Shown here: positions 56,201 to 64,000 of the stretch, piece after piece
Numbering within the stretch: position 1 is the first letter of the stretch
Layout: each line of letters begins with the position of its first letter
Assembly: GCF_000002075.1 (NCBI RefSeq)
Contig: NW_004797283.1
Location: forward strand, 2,330,946 to 2,394,945
From: Aplysia californica
Lineage: Eukaryota > Mollusca > Gastropoda > Aplysiida > Aplysiidae
DNA: 64,000 nt
Direction of reading: 5' to 3'
The notes under the pieces: generated by a model
What the model was told of the DNA's origin: nothing
What the model saw: the letters and a program-made list of their open reading frames with translations, nothing else
Databases searched by the model: none
Translations under genes and position numbers: made by a program

Positions 56201-59200
56201 CCCCGCGGGAAGTGCTACTGACTGAAGTGTCTATAGGCCATTCCCAAAGGGGGGATATTAACATGTTATTGTGCACAATAGAATTGTAAAGGGCTGATTT
56301 ATCAATGTCATGCTCATACTGTACTAGAACGACATAGGGGGAACTGCTGCTTTTTCTTTACTCTTTCTTACTATCATCATTTTTTCCTCTACTTCTTTTG
56401 TATGTTTGTCACTCTCTTGTGAACTTCTATTTCCGGAGTGCCTCGAAAGTCGAAGCAGACTGTGCTGTTGAGGCTAGAGAGGTGAGCAGAGTAAGGCTGA
56501 TTCCCCATTTGGACTTCTCTTTTGACATCCACCCCTTGGCGCACATATGACCTTGCAGTTGCGAGTGGCGTAAAACCTTACTAAAACTAAAAACACTCTG
56601 CCATTTAGCAGGACAAAACTACTGTGGTCTGTGAATTATTCCTCCACTTTAACCTTTTGTTGTTGGAGGGCTTGATTTGTTTCTAACCATGCAACAAAAT
56701 ATTCCTGACATCTATTGTAGTCTCATCGCCCTGGGCTTGTTGGAGTTTCGGAACTGCCAGGATGCCAATACAGTTGATCTCATTGCTGAGCTGTTACTCC
56801 GTGGTAAAGATGGCAAACAGGTACAACACCGCATCTATCGCATGTGTCACTGCAAGCAGGAACAAAATGTCATCAAGGTAGGGTACTGTTGTTGTAGTTT
56901 TTGTTGTATTGTTGTAATGACAAATGCCATCTTGATTCATTTGCCTCTTTCACTCTGGTATTGAGTATTGGCCGTCAAGAAGTGCACTCAATCTATCTCT
57001 CTTTTCTAGCCAATCTTCTCCACCTCCTGCCAGCTGTGTCCCATAAGTTGCCCCGTGACTTGTACTTTTTTTCTTAATTCTATGCTGTCGTAGGCGGGAG
57101 AGGTTACAAGTTATTCTCTAAAGTGTTTTGATGTTGATGTCAGTCCAGCAGCCATCAAGCTTGTCCTGTTGAGCCCTGTACCTTGTTGCGGAGGACAGAA
57201 ATATAACAAAATGGTCTCTCCATCCAAAGTGTTGTTTAACCCCTTTGTTGCTTTTTGATGTAGGCCTACTTTGTACGTCGAGAAAGTGTGTAATTTTTAG
57301 CCTTGCCTATACCATGGACGTCATGGAAGTTTGCAAAATTTGCCATTCCTGGTTGTGTGCAAGACATAACATGTACGTCATGCTAATCATCTGGCTCTAA
57401 TTCTTCTGTATAGAGATTTAGCAGTGGGTGATTGGTGGGTGCGCTGGTGTGGTTTGCTTCTTTTTTCCTATCAAACATCTATTGTCCTTTTCTCCTCTTT
57501 TTCTTTTTTATGTTTGTTACTCTCATGTAGCACCTCTAACCTTCTGGCGCTCATATGACCTTATGCAGTTGCGAGTGCCGTAAAACCTCTACTTAAAAAG
57601 AGATTTAGCAACCCCCCGGGGCGGTGCTACTGACTGAAGTGTCTTTTGGCTGTTCCCAAAGGGGGGACATTAATATGTTCTTATGCACAGTAGATTTGTA
57701 AATTATAAATGGGCTGATTCATCAATATTATGCTCATAACTGTACCTGAATTGTAACAGGAAACTGCTGCTTTTTTCTTTCTTTATCTTTACTATCGTCA
57801 TTTTTCCTCTACTTCTTTTGTATGTTTGTCACACTCTTGTGACCCGCTATTTTCAGAGCGCCTTGATAGTCGAAACAGACTTTGTGCTGTTGAAGCTAGA
57901 GAGGTGAGCAGAGTAAGCCCGATTCCCTGTAAGGACTTCTCTGTTGACATCCACCCCTTGGCTCTCATATGACCTTATGCAGTTGTGAGCTCCGAAAAAC
58001 CTCTACTAAGACTAAAAGAGATTTAGCCTCAAGAACAGCCTGGATTCATATTCAGGAATAAAAAAATGCTTGTTGGGCACCAAATTTGCTAGTATCATTT
58101 TACTGCTAGGCTGCAAGCAGTCAATAAACTTAGGTCTAGTTTTGTGGACAACCACATGTTCTCGCAAAACGCTAACGCCTAATTGACTTTAAAAAGGCAG
58201 AAAATTTTACCTTTTGATTCAGATCTGCAAATTTGTTTAAACCATGAGTGAGATAGAGATTATAAGGAATGAGGAAAACGAGGAAAGTCACATTATCGAA
58301 GACCTGGGGTCTGAAAAATGTCATGAGTGGGCTAGATCTAGACAGCGAGTCCACTAATACTGAGACATGAGACTCCTGTCCTGGCTAACCCACATCACTG
58401 AAAACCAGTGCTGACAGTAGGAACGCACACCCCCGGCAATGAAGGAGTTAATTTGGGGAGGGGTGAAAGAAGCCACTGCTGGAGATCTCATTACCCAGAA
58501 CATTGAACGAATAGACACTGGGCTGTTACATACAAGTGTCTGCAGGGCAAACACAGTGGTGAGCTTTCTGTGTTAGTTCTGCCCAAGTTGTTATTGGTAT
58601 TATGTGCTCTTTTTGTTGTCTTAATCAGAAACATTTTTAGAGTGTGTTGAACTGAAGGCAAAAAATGCATCTTTCTTGTCGACAGTATGTGAAACAGAAA
58701 GGCAGGTTGCCTCCTTCCTTCCCGAAACCAAGAGTTGACGAATTTTACGCTTGTCCTCCAAGAGATCAGCTTCCACATTTGTTACCTCCTTGGCTGAGGG
58801 TAAGAATTCTGCCTTTTGATAATTTTCTCTTTTAGTTCCCTATAGCCTCTCACTCTGCACTTTCATTCAAACTGAAAATATGAGTTAAACATCATCAGTT
58901 GTTTTACCATTTTCTAAAGGTTGGCTTGAAAATTTATTAGCTTAATTTTTTTCAGAGTTAAGTTTTTATGCTTTTTGAACTTAAATACTAGCTTAGAGTT
59001 TTAGAAGATAATTTGGAACAACACTTGTATGGGAGAGTTGATCAGTTTTAAAACTCCTTTAATAATTTCACGATGAAGTACGGGTTGGACTAGCTAGTAT
59101 CATCACAATTAAAATACTTTTATGATTACTTTGAGATACTATAGGGTTTTCATTTTTTCTGTTACATTGGGAGGTCCGAAACGCTTCGAAAGAAAAAATG

Positions 59201-60959
59201 GTGTCCAATGGCATACAAGGTGACCCAAGTAAACCATACACTCATTGCCTTTGACTTTATGGAAGCATATTGATTTACAACAGAAATGTTTTCTATGAGA
59301 TACCAGAATTGATTGGAGTACCCTTGAAGTGTCAAATTGGTGTGCTTTTAGTACTTAAGCCTAGTGGAAGGCACCATCTTAATGATGAAACAAAAGTATA
59401 TACAATGAACACAGCATTTCCCAAAATCTTTGACGTTTTATTTATTACATAAAGTTATGGTCTACAGCTGATCCTCTAAAGACTTATACAAATTAGGTCA
59501 TTTTGCATCTGTGTTGTTTCTCATGGAAAGACTGAAAAAGGCACTTGCGCTGTGCTCATATTTTAATGATGGTCCCCATACATTATGCTTTGATTGTCTT
59601 TGTCTTGTGAAAATGGGTTTCATCCAATTTGATAGTTTCCTATGCATATATAATTATCTTCAGGAACACATATGAGTGTTCCCTTTTGCCATTTTGATTT
59701 TGTTATTAAGATCTACTCATTTTGCAAAAATGATATTAACTGTCTCCATTTAGTTTTTAGAAGTTCAATATTTCTTTCTTTTCAGATTTTTCCCGTCCTT
59801 TTGTGTATATTTTGTCTCAGTAAAACTATTTTGTAGTTTTTAAATCTAATTGGCATAATGATTTGTTTTGCTGTTCTCCATTAAATAAATCTTATCACAT
59901 TTTATATTTTTTCACAGAGAATGCAAGATGGGCTCAGATATAAACTATTTAAGGTAATTTTCTGTGGTTCTTTTTTATAAAACCCTATCCGTACTTTGTG
60001 TTTTACTATCGTACCTATACGACGTGGGGAACTATGTGCTCCCACTTTCCAATTAGGAAATTTACTCGTTAATCTGTACACTTTGCATAGCAGTCTGTCA
60101 AAATGATTTTTTGAGAAATACTGAAAGTTTCAAAGAGATTTTTGCATTAGAAATATTCTAAAATGTGAAGAATACAACCCCTGGGGTACAAAGGATAACT
60201 TAGTTGCTCTTTTTTTTTCTTACTTTTAGCATGACAGTTTGAAAAATAATTTTTTCTCAGATGTCTTACATTTTTACATCTCTGATTGTCTTTGAAGACA
60301 TTGTCTTTGAAGACCATCTCACTTTGGGTCCTGTTATGAGCTTTTAATGTTGGGTTTGTCTGTTTGCTTATTTTTGGGGGGAGGGGTATTCGTATGACAT
60401 GAAATTGTATGAGTATCTGGTTTGCAGGAGTGCAAGACCATAAACTAATACTTGTGGGAGGTTGGCGGGTGCTCTGGTGTGGTTCGCTTCTTCTTTCCTA
60501 TCCAACGTCTATCATCCTTATCTCCCCTCCTTCTTTTTTGTGTTTGTTACTCTCTTGTAACCCCTCTTATCTTCGGGACTTATATGACCTATTGTGTTGC
60601 AAGTGCCGTAAAACTTTTACTAAAACTAAAACTTATACTGTAGGCTCTACAACGTTGTTCTTTTATCAGGAGCAAGACAAGGTATTAAAGAAGCGAGAAA
60701 GACAACAGCAGTTAGAGGATTCTGACAGTTCTGATGGTCAAATGAGAAGACCTCGAAAGAAGCCGCGGAAGTCCAGACTTTTCAAAAAACGAAAAAAACA
60801 TAATCATTTTAGTGATTCTGATGATGATCCTGATCAAACAAAAGCTCCTAACAAGGTCAAAGTTTTAAAGAAACAAGGAAAACAGCAGGAGCCTCTTCAT
60901 TCTAATAGTGCTGATGGTCAAAGGATAGCAGATCAAAAGTCCAAGTCCAAGAAGATATT
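42087..60959 (+). CDS. GON4L: GON4-like protein, 5' part, 17 coding exons
   Basis: A nuclear transcriptional regulator: nematode gon-4 acts in gonad development, and mammalian GON4L works with YY1 and SIN3-HDAC. Seventeen exons on GT-AG borders join in frame into about 1,058 residues. In order: acidic start with TPxK motifs (1-185), acidic segments with EFTEEEDDEEYDP, DEDWMQFLSSLYKP (about 450-465), ITKKELNILISELEELFEED (from about 503), a Q/N-rich heptad region (about 568-660), HIQLLTQSFLL (735), FVYPQLLPSLRLFAKSKGNK, EDNLIALGLLEFRN (about 858), an RMC-rich block, YVKQKGRLPPSF (913) and a basic KKRERQQQ / RKKPRKSRL end. Human GON4L shows HVQLLTQIHLL, FMYPELLPVCSLKAK and EDNLLALGLKHF at matching places. 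The human protein is about 2,240 residues, so the C-terminal half is probably outside the window. Confidence 0.93.
42641..43911 (+). other. GON4L intron 1
   Basis: Holds the 436-bp MITE at 42,681-43,116. The rest shows no feature. Confidence 0.6.
42681..43116. mobile_element. MITE with 35-bp terminal inverted repeats
   Basis: The ends 42,681-42,715 and 43,082-43,116 pair with a single mismatch. They start TGTGAGGCAG and include TGGAATCAGGCTCTCGTCAA. It has no coding capacity. The target duplication is unclear, so the superfamily is not assigned. Related copies: 44,839-45,178 and the piece at 4,536-4,640. Confidence 0.92.
43912..44062 (+). CDS. GON4L: GON4L coding exon 2
   Basis: Acceptor CTTCCCTCAG, donor CAT|GTAAGT. 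Encodes SKETADSEWETDNDEESEDG through NVKSIIH. Confidence 0.9.
44335..44511 (+). CDS. GON4L: GON4L coding exon 3
   Basis: Acceptor GTCTTTCCAG|CACATA, donor AGT|GTGAGT. Encodes HILTNEHVKDMFSDLLQEEK and PEKLDILPILTRAKVKDLV. Confidence 0.88.
44839..45178. mobile_element. Second, more diverged copy of the 35-bp-TIR MITE
   Basis: Runs in the opposite orientation to 42,681-43,116. The right end reads AAGCGCCTGATTTCACCCCA ... GCCTCGCA. The inside shares TGGAGAGTCC and TTTTTGTGCCTTTTATCAAC (complement in copy 1). Lies in GON4L intron 3. Confidence 0.8.
45448..45552 (+). CDS. GON4L: GON4L coding exon 4
   Basis: Encodes VPSPSKHTKAGPSILDVEF, then TEEEDDEEYDPNKDAE. Acceptor ATTGCAG, donor GAG|GTAAGA. 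35 codons, phase 0 on both sides. Confidence 0.9.
46068..46187 (+). CDS. GON4L: GON4L coding exon 5
   Basis: Encodes ARDSDDDESVVSSRFSEIGS and following. Acceptor TATGTCTAG, donor GAT|GTAAGT. Confidence 0.88.
46419..46608 (+). mobile_element. SINE-like retroposon, family B
   Basis: Target duplication AGTCTCTTGGG (46,408-46,418) / AGTCGCTTGGG (46,609-46,619). Typical head and tail. In GON4L intron 5. Confidence 0.9.
46935..47088 (+). mobile_element. Short retroposon-like repeat, family C, copy 1
   Basis: GGTGGTTGGAGGGCGCCACT head, C/T-rich body, and a TTTACTCAAACAAAG end, shared with 54,472-54,613. It stops just before exon 6. Confidence 0.75.
47100..47219 (+). CDS. GON4L: GON4L coding exon 6
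   Basis: Encodes TPGSVASSVSASPAVVSSSK to YVSET. The acceptor TTTCCCAG sits about a dozen bases after the end of a family-C repeat. Donor ACG|GTATGG. Confidence 0.82.
47778..47946 (+). CDS. GON4L: GON4L coding exon 7
   Basis: Encodes GDTIARRTRSKLPLT and DEDWMQFLSSLYKPT, a conserved Trp-containing block. Acceptor AATTTCTAG, donor ACAG|GTGAGA. Confidence 0.9.
48003..48095 (+). mobile_element. Partial SINE family E
   Basis: AAATTGTGTCAATGGGGGCG plus TAAAATCGCC and an A run match the 3' half of 7,928-8,120. Confidence 0.5.
48718..48834 (+). CDS. GON4L: GON4L coding exon 8
   Basis: Encodes DTIQDDDANDPEFNYIAEAE through FDKPSKIT, like human DPDYNFLED ... VRITKKE. Acceptor CCTTGTAG, donor ACCA|GTAAAT. 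Confidence 0.92.
48836..49483 (+). other. GON4L intron 8, GT-rich at its start
   Basis: About 48,870-49,060 is an imperfect GT-rich tract with variants of GTGTGTTTGTGTG. The rest is plain intron. Confidence 0.6.
49484..50111 (+). CDS. GON4L: GON4L coding exon 9 (Q/N-rich)
   Basis: Starts KELNILISELEELFEEDQLP, then Ser/Glu repeats (SNTEPSRNREPSSS). About 90 residues of imperfect seven-residue units (NNEQQYx, NNGQQYx) follow, and a Ser/Thr/Gln-rich end. Acceptor CATAACTACAG, donor CAACA|GTAAGC. Confidence 0.9.
50749..50809 (+). CDS. GON4L: GON4L coding exon 10
   Basis: Short exon encoding SHDAGITDEQHAIIEDHMRK, directly before HIQLLTQ of the next exon, as in human GON4L. Acceptor TTGTTTCAG, donor AAA|GTAACT. 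Confidence 0.9.
51642..52891. mobile_element. Non-autonomous hAT-type element, internally amplified
   Basis: It is flanked by a perfect 8-bp target duplication ATTGTAAG (51,634-51,641 and 52,892-52,899), the size made by hAT transposases. The ends read CAGGGTTGGG... and ...ACCAACCCTG, with many GATTTAAATC palindromes behind them. Inside are three tandem ~270-bp units starting near 51,642, 51,928 and 52,184, each opening with a copy of the left end. An (AC)n tract and an (AT)n tract (52,619-52,663) follow. No transposase is encoded. Confidence 0.92.
53041..53127 (+). CDS. GON4L: GON4L coding exon 11
   Basis: Encodes HIQLLTQSFLLSQTHCVYRD through ENFL. Acceptor TTGCCCTCAG, donor CTG|GTAATC. A GTCT/CT microsatellite begins only five bases into the following intron. 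Confidence 0.92.
53132..53310. repeat. (GTCT)n-(CT)n-(AT)n microsatellite
   Basis: Ten or so GTCT units, then about 35 CT units, a short AT run, and CT/CCCT units. It is adjacent to the donor of exon 11. Confidence 0.96.
53754..53898 (+). CDS. GON4L: GON4L coding exon 12
   Basis: Encodes RELDHFRKSSAAGTASVFNV to KKKSSGIY. Acceptor GATTTTCAG, donor TATG|GTGAGT. Confidence 0.9.
54197..54460 (+). repeat. Dispersed repeat shared with POLK intron (copy 2)
   Basis: Colinear with 34,318-34,580: AAAACAAGTGAACTCATT, GAGACCTGTTTTCAATAG, GAGCTGCTGCGAGCGGCTCA. Followed at once by a family-C element. Confidence 0.75.
54472..54613 (+). mobile_element. Short retroposon-like repeat, family C, copy 2
   Basis: GGTTGGAGGGCGCCACTCGT head and TTTACTCAAACAAAC end, matching copy 1. 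Confidence 0.75.
55405..55549 (+). CDS. GON4L: GON4L coding exon 13
   Basis: The acceptor TTTCTCATTCAG|AAGCGC follows a fine pyrimidine tract and completes the codon from exon 12. Encodes EAHIGMCKPLRQVVFNSAAF then VYPQLLPSLRLFAKSKGN. Donor AA|GTAATG. Confidence 0.9.
56205..56590 (+). mobile_element. Retroposon family D, copy 1
   Basis: GTGCTACTGACTGAAGTGTC, GGGCTGATTTATCAATGTCA, GAGAGGTGAGCAGAGTAAG, then the common tail CACATATGACCTTGCAGTTG. Shares body with 57,611 and 61,505. Confidence 0.83.
56721..56877 (+). CDS. GON4L: GON4L coding exon 14
   Basis: Encodes NLIALGLLEFRNCQDANTVD through KQEQNVIK, matching human NLLALGLKHFEG ... NIIKFY. Acceptor TATTGTAG, donor AAG|GTAGGG. Confidence 0.93.
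57424..57598 (+). mobile_element. SINE-like retroposon, family B
   Basis: A perfect 12-bp target duplication AGAGATTTAGCA at 57,412-57,423 and 57,599-57,610. Confidence 0.92.
57611..58016 (+). mobile_element. Retroposon family D, copy 2
   Basis: Flanked by AGAGATTTAGCA (57,599-57,610) and AGAGATTTAGCC (58,017-58,028), the same target as the adjoining family-B copy. It contains the uninterrupted CAGACTTTGTGCTGTTG site that is split in copy 3. Confidence 0.9.
58686..58799 (+). CDS. GON4L: GON4L coding exon 15
   Basis: Encodes YVKQKGRLPPSFPKPRVDEF to LLPPWLR. The end parallels human HRLPFWLKAS. Acceptor TCGACAG, donor AGG|GTAAGA. Confidence 0.93.
59918..59953 (+). CDS. GON4L: GON4L coding exon 16 (micro-exon)
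   Basis: Only 36 bases: RMQDGLRYKLFK. Acceptor TTTTTTCACAG, donor AAG|GTAATT. In phase with both neighbours. Confidence 0.85.
60450..60637 (+). mobile_element. SINE-like retroposon, family B
   Basis: Starts near GGAGGTTGGCGGGTGCTCTG and ends AAGTGCCGTAAAACTTTTAC. It sits 30 bases upstream of exon 17. Confidence 0.85.
60670..60959 (+). CDS. GON4L: GON4L coding exon 17
   Basis: Encodes EQDKVLKKRERQQQLEDSDS and basic nuclear-localisation-like clusters (RRPRKKPRKSRLFKKRKK). It ends at ATATT|GTAAGT. Read-through would stop at once (TAA 60,961-60,963); splicing onward beyond the window is preferred because human GON4L is twice as long. Confidence 0.85.
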
Positions 60960-61239
60960 GTAAGTCTTGTTAATTTCTTTTTTGTTTTGTTTTTTTCTAC
61001 ATGCTGCTACATTAGAATTGCAAAGTTCTATCTCACATTTTTGGCCATTTTGAGTCATTAAGACCATGAGATGAGAAACCAAATATTCTTTCTGCCCTAT
61101 CAAAATCGTAAGATTATTCACAGTGGTTGTCAAGAAATTCAAAGAATTACATTAGAAAAAACTTGACATGATGTGAAACTCAAACTTTTTTGTGTCAAAT
61201 TTCTCAAAACTTGGTACTGAGCAGATACAACTTTGTCAT

Positions 61240-61425
61240 TCTGAGGTAGTGGATGGTTGGCGGGCACTGTGGTGTGGTTTGTTCCTTCTTTCCCATCTGT
61301 CATTCTTACCTTTACTTCTTCATTTTTATGTTTGTTATTCTCTTGTAACACATGTAATCGTCGGCACTTATATGACCTAATTGTGTTGAGAGTGCCATAA
61401 AACTTACTAAAACAAAAACTAAAAT
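61240..61425 (+). mobile_element. SINE-like retroposon, family B
   Basis: GGATGGTTGGCGGGCACTGT head and ATAAAACTTACTAAAAC tail, diverged. Confidence 0.83.
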
Positions 61426-61504
61426 GAAATACTTGTGTGAAACATATATTTTTTCTCTCCCTTTGGTATGCCATTCGCCATCCTTACTGTGCAGGGGGTG
61501 GGGG

Positions 61505-62028
61505 GGGTGGGGGTCATTTACATCTCAAGTTTTTATGCACAGTAGAATTGTAATTGTAAATGGGCTGATTCATTAATGTCCTGCTCACAACTGTGCCTGA
61601 ACTGCAACAGGGAACTGTTGCTGTTTCTTTCCTAATCCTTACTATCGTCATTTTTCCTCTACTTCTTCTGTATGTTTGGGGGTGGCTTGATAGTCGAAGC
61701 AGACTTTGTGCGTGGGTGGTTGGCGGGTGCTCTGGTGTGGTTTGCTTCTTCTTTCCTATCAAACATCTATCGTCCTTATCTCCCCTCCTTCTTTTTTATG
61801 TTTATTACTCTCTTGTAACTACTCTAATCTTCTGGCGCTCATATGACCTTATATGCAGTTGCGAGCGCCGTAAAACCTCTACTAAAACAAAACAAATAAG
61901 ACTTTGTGCTGTTGAAACTAGAGAGGTGAGCAGAGTAAGTCTAATTCCCTGTACGGATTTCTCTGATGACATCCACCCCTTGGTGCTCATATGACCTAAT
62001 GCAGTTGCGAGCGCCGTAAAACCTCTAC
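61505..62028 (+). mobile_element. Retroposon family D, copy 3, split by a family-B insertion
   Basis: The body matches 57,611-58,016 but is interrupted after CAGACTTTGTGC by 61,712-61,898 and resumes at ACTTTGTGCTGTTG. It ends in the common tail. Confidence 0.9.
61712..61898 (+). mobile_element. SINE-like retroposon, family B, nested in family D
   Basis: A perfect 11-bp target duplication AGACTTTGTGC at 61,701-61,711 and 61,899-61,909. The uninterrupted site is visible in the family-D copy at 57,611, which proves the insertion. Confidence 0.96.
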
Positions 62029-64000
62029 AAAAACAAACTTACTGTGTGAAACTTTTTGACCCATGTTGTTTTAGACTGAGGACCAGCAAAGGGTTGATGG
62101 ATGCTCTTGTGTCATCTGCTCTCTCCTTTTCTTTTTTATGTGATTTTAATTTCCTCTTCTGCTTCCAGCGTCAGTGTGGCCATTATCTTATTGGCTTTTG
62201 GTAAATAAAGCTCAAAATGGAAAACTTAATGCTAGACTGTCTTATTCCTGTGACTGTGAAATGTGATTGCTTTTTTCTTGGTACTCTGCTCAAAAGGCTG
62301 TTACTATTAATTACTCTGTATATCTCATAGCTGCAATTTGTTATCAAAATGACCCAATTTTGATATGCATGTACATGAAGCTAACCCCTGCAACTTTGGT
62401 GTTAGCCTGAAACGCACAGAGTTAATGATATATGATTTTGTGGCAAGGATCAATTTACATTTATAATACCTTGGGACTATCATTGGCCGTATTGAAAATG
62501 TTGTTTTATTTCTTTGTTGTTGTTGTTTACATTTTCCCTCTGCATTTATACATGCTTGGGACTGCCTTTGGCTGCATTAAAAATGTTAGCCTCAGAAGTT
62601 TCTGCTTCTGCTGTAGAAACGACGGTGTGCTAAAATTCTCTTTGATACATCTTTTGGGTTTGAAAATGCAAGTGAATGAAACCTTGAGTCTCTCATTCTC
62701 AATACATTTTGAAGGAAAGTTTAGTCCGACCAATCAAAATGAAATATGAGATAAATGTCTCATTTGCAAAAACATCTCCGCCTTTGATCTAACCTTCCAT
62801 TCCTGATCTAAATGCATTCAGTGCTTGGCCATCAATGTCTCGTCACTTGCTGTCGCAACTTACTTGTCAATCATAATCGTTATCACTACAGAATGCTTTG
62901 TTATAAATATATCCATAGCCTGGTCGTGGACATCATACCGTCTCTTTACGTGCTTCTTAATTTACTTGTTAATAATATTTAATTTTTTACCAATACAAAA
63001 TTGTTTGATCTAAACAACACCACTAAATAAAGCATTCCACCAACCGACACACCGCAATTGTAAATGCCACCATGTTTGATCTAATTGTCCCCCCCTGACT
63101 TATGCCATGCGGTAGACTGTTGTCTATCGGACAGGACTTACGGTTAACCACCATATCACAATAGACCAGCAACTAAACTGGCACCTGATTTTTTAATAAT
63201 TATAGTAGGCTACTTCTCATTAGTTTCACGTTCAATAGCTATGTTTCATTCATTTCCTGCTTATGGTTTGAGGGGGTGGGGGGGTTTGCTTAGTTTTCCC
63301 AGCTCGATCTGTTCTAGTCCCTCTGGGGTTGTTGAAAGAAGGCCCGTCTTTTGCATACATCTCAATTCTGGATATAATATGTAGAGGTTACCAAAACTGT
63401 GTTGTTATGATGATCTATGATCTTTAGTGTTTTAGACTGATGAACTCAAGTGCATGCTTGAGTGTAACAACCTTTACCCTTATGTCCACTGAATGCACAC
63501 CAGAGCGTATAGTTTTTATATATCCAAAGGAACTCAGGTGTGCATGTATGGTAGGCTCTTGGAGGCAGTGCTCAAAGGGTTAAGCACATAATATTGTATC
63601 AATATGGCGAGAGGTTGGACCCCTATCTTTTATATCTTTGCTTACTTTGAACCAATCTGTTGTCTCTTCATGTAATCTTTTTCACTGTTACCTGGTCTTT
63701 TATAGATGTTGCATAATTCATACAACCTGTGTCAGGAACCACATTTCTCTAATTATCTTTCCTCCTACAACCATTGAAGCAAATACATCTGCACTGCATT
63801 CTTTTTCTTTTATTTTTCTTCTGGATATTGTTTAGGAAAATCAAAACGGAACTAAATACTGGGCATAAGATTTAATAATAATGAACTTGAGAGAATATTG
63901 CGTTGAAGTGGGAGGGACAAGGAGAACCTGACACTGACACACAAAAGAGGGAAGCATGCCACTTTGTCGCCAGCCTCGACTGTGTCTGGCATGATGGAAG

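Larger units (their letters stand above)
60960..64000 (+). other. Downstream of the last GON4L exon seen
   Basis: Three retroposons occupy 61,240-62,030. Beyond about 62,210 I see no supported exon, repeat or gene up to the window edge. The simplest reading is a long GON4L intron. Confidence 0.5.

Overview
This is an animal nuclear DNA window, AT-rich and dense in repeats and microsatellites, with two long intron-split genes. The proteins resemble vertebrate POLK and GON4L. Together with the TTAGGG-type telomeric tract, the many tRNA-derived SINEs and the very abundant GT, GA and CT repeats, this suggests a marine invertebrate, most likely a mollusc. That placement is inference, not proof. 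Positions 1-21,480 hold no host gene I can support. This part contains microsatellites, SINEs, small inverted-repeat elements, a ~215-bp tandem repeat (14,880-15,790) and one nearly complete LINE (8,763-12,918). The LINE encodes an endonuclease plus reverse transcriptase, has one frameshift, and is embedded in pyrimidine microsatellites. From 21,484 to 35,399, on the minus strand, lies DNA polymerase kappa (POLK). Ten coding exons join in frame into 840 residues with the Y-family catalytic residues, one UBZ ubiquitin-binding zinc finger and a C-terminal PCNA-interaction motif. Its introns carry SINEs, a hAT-like fragment and other mobile debris. From 35,455 to 42,057 is the divergent intergenic region between the two head-to-head genes. 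It contains a LINE fragment, long GA, AGATCT and poly-C tracts, and an interstitial telomeric tract framed by 19-bp inverted repeats. From 42,087 to 60,959, on the plus strand, lies the 5' part of GON4L, a nuclear transcriptional regulator. Seventeen coding exons encode about 1,058 residues, and the gene continues or ends beyond the last exon seen. It has an acidic N-terminus with TPxK motifs, a Q/N-rich heptad-repeat segment and the conserved GON4-family region. Its introns are rich in SINEs, MITEs and one hAT-type element with an 8-bp target duplication. The last 3 kb (60,960-64,000) is intron or 3' flank. Several short retroposon families share one common 3' tail and show clear target-site duplications, including one element nested in another and two elements inserted at the same site. 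I saw no RNA genes, CRISPR arrays or viral elements.
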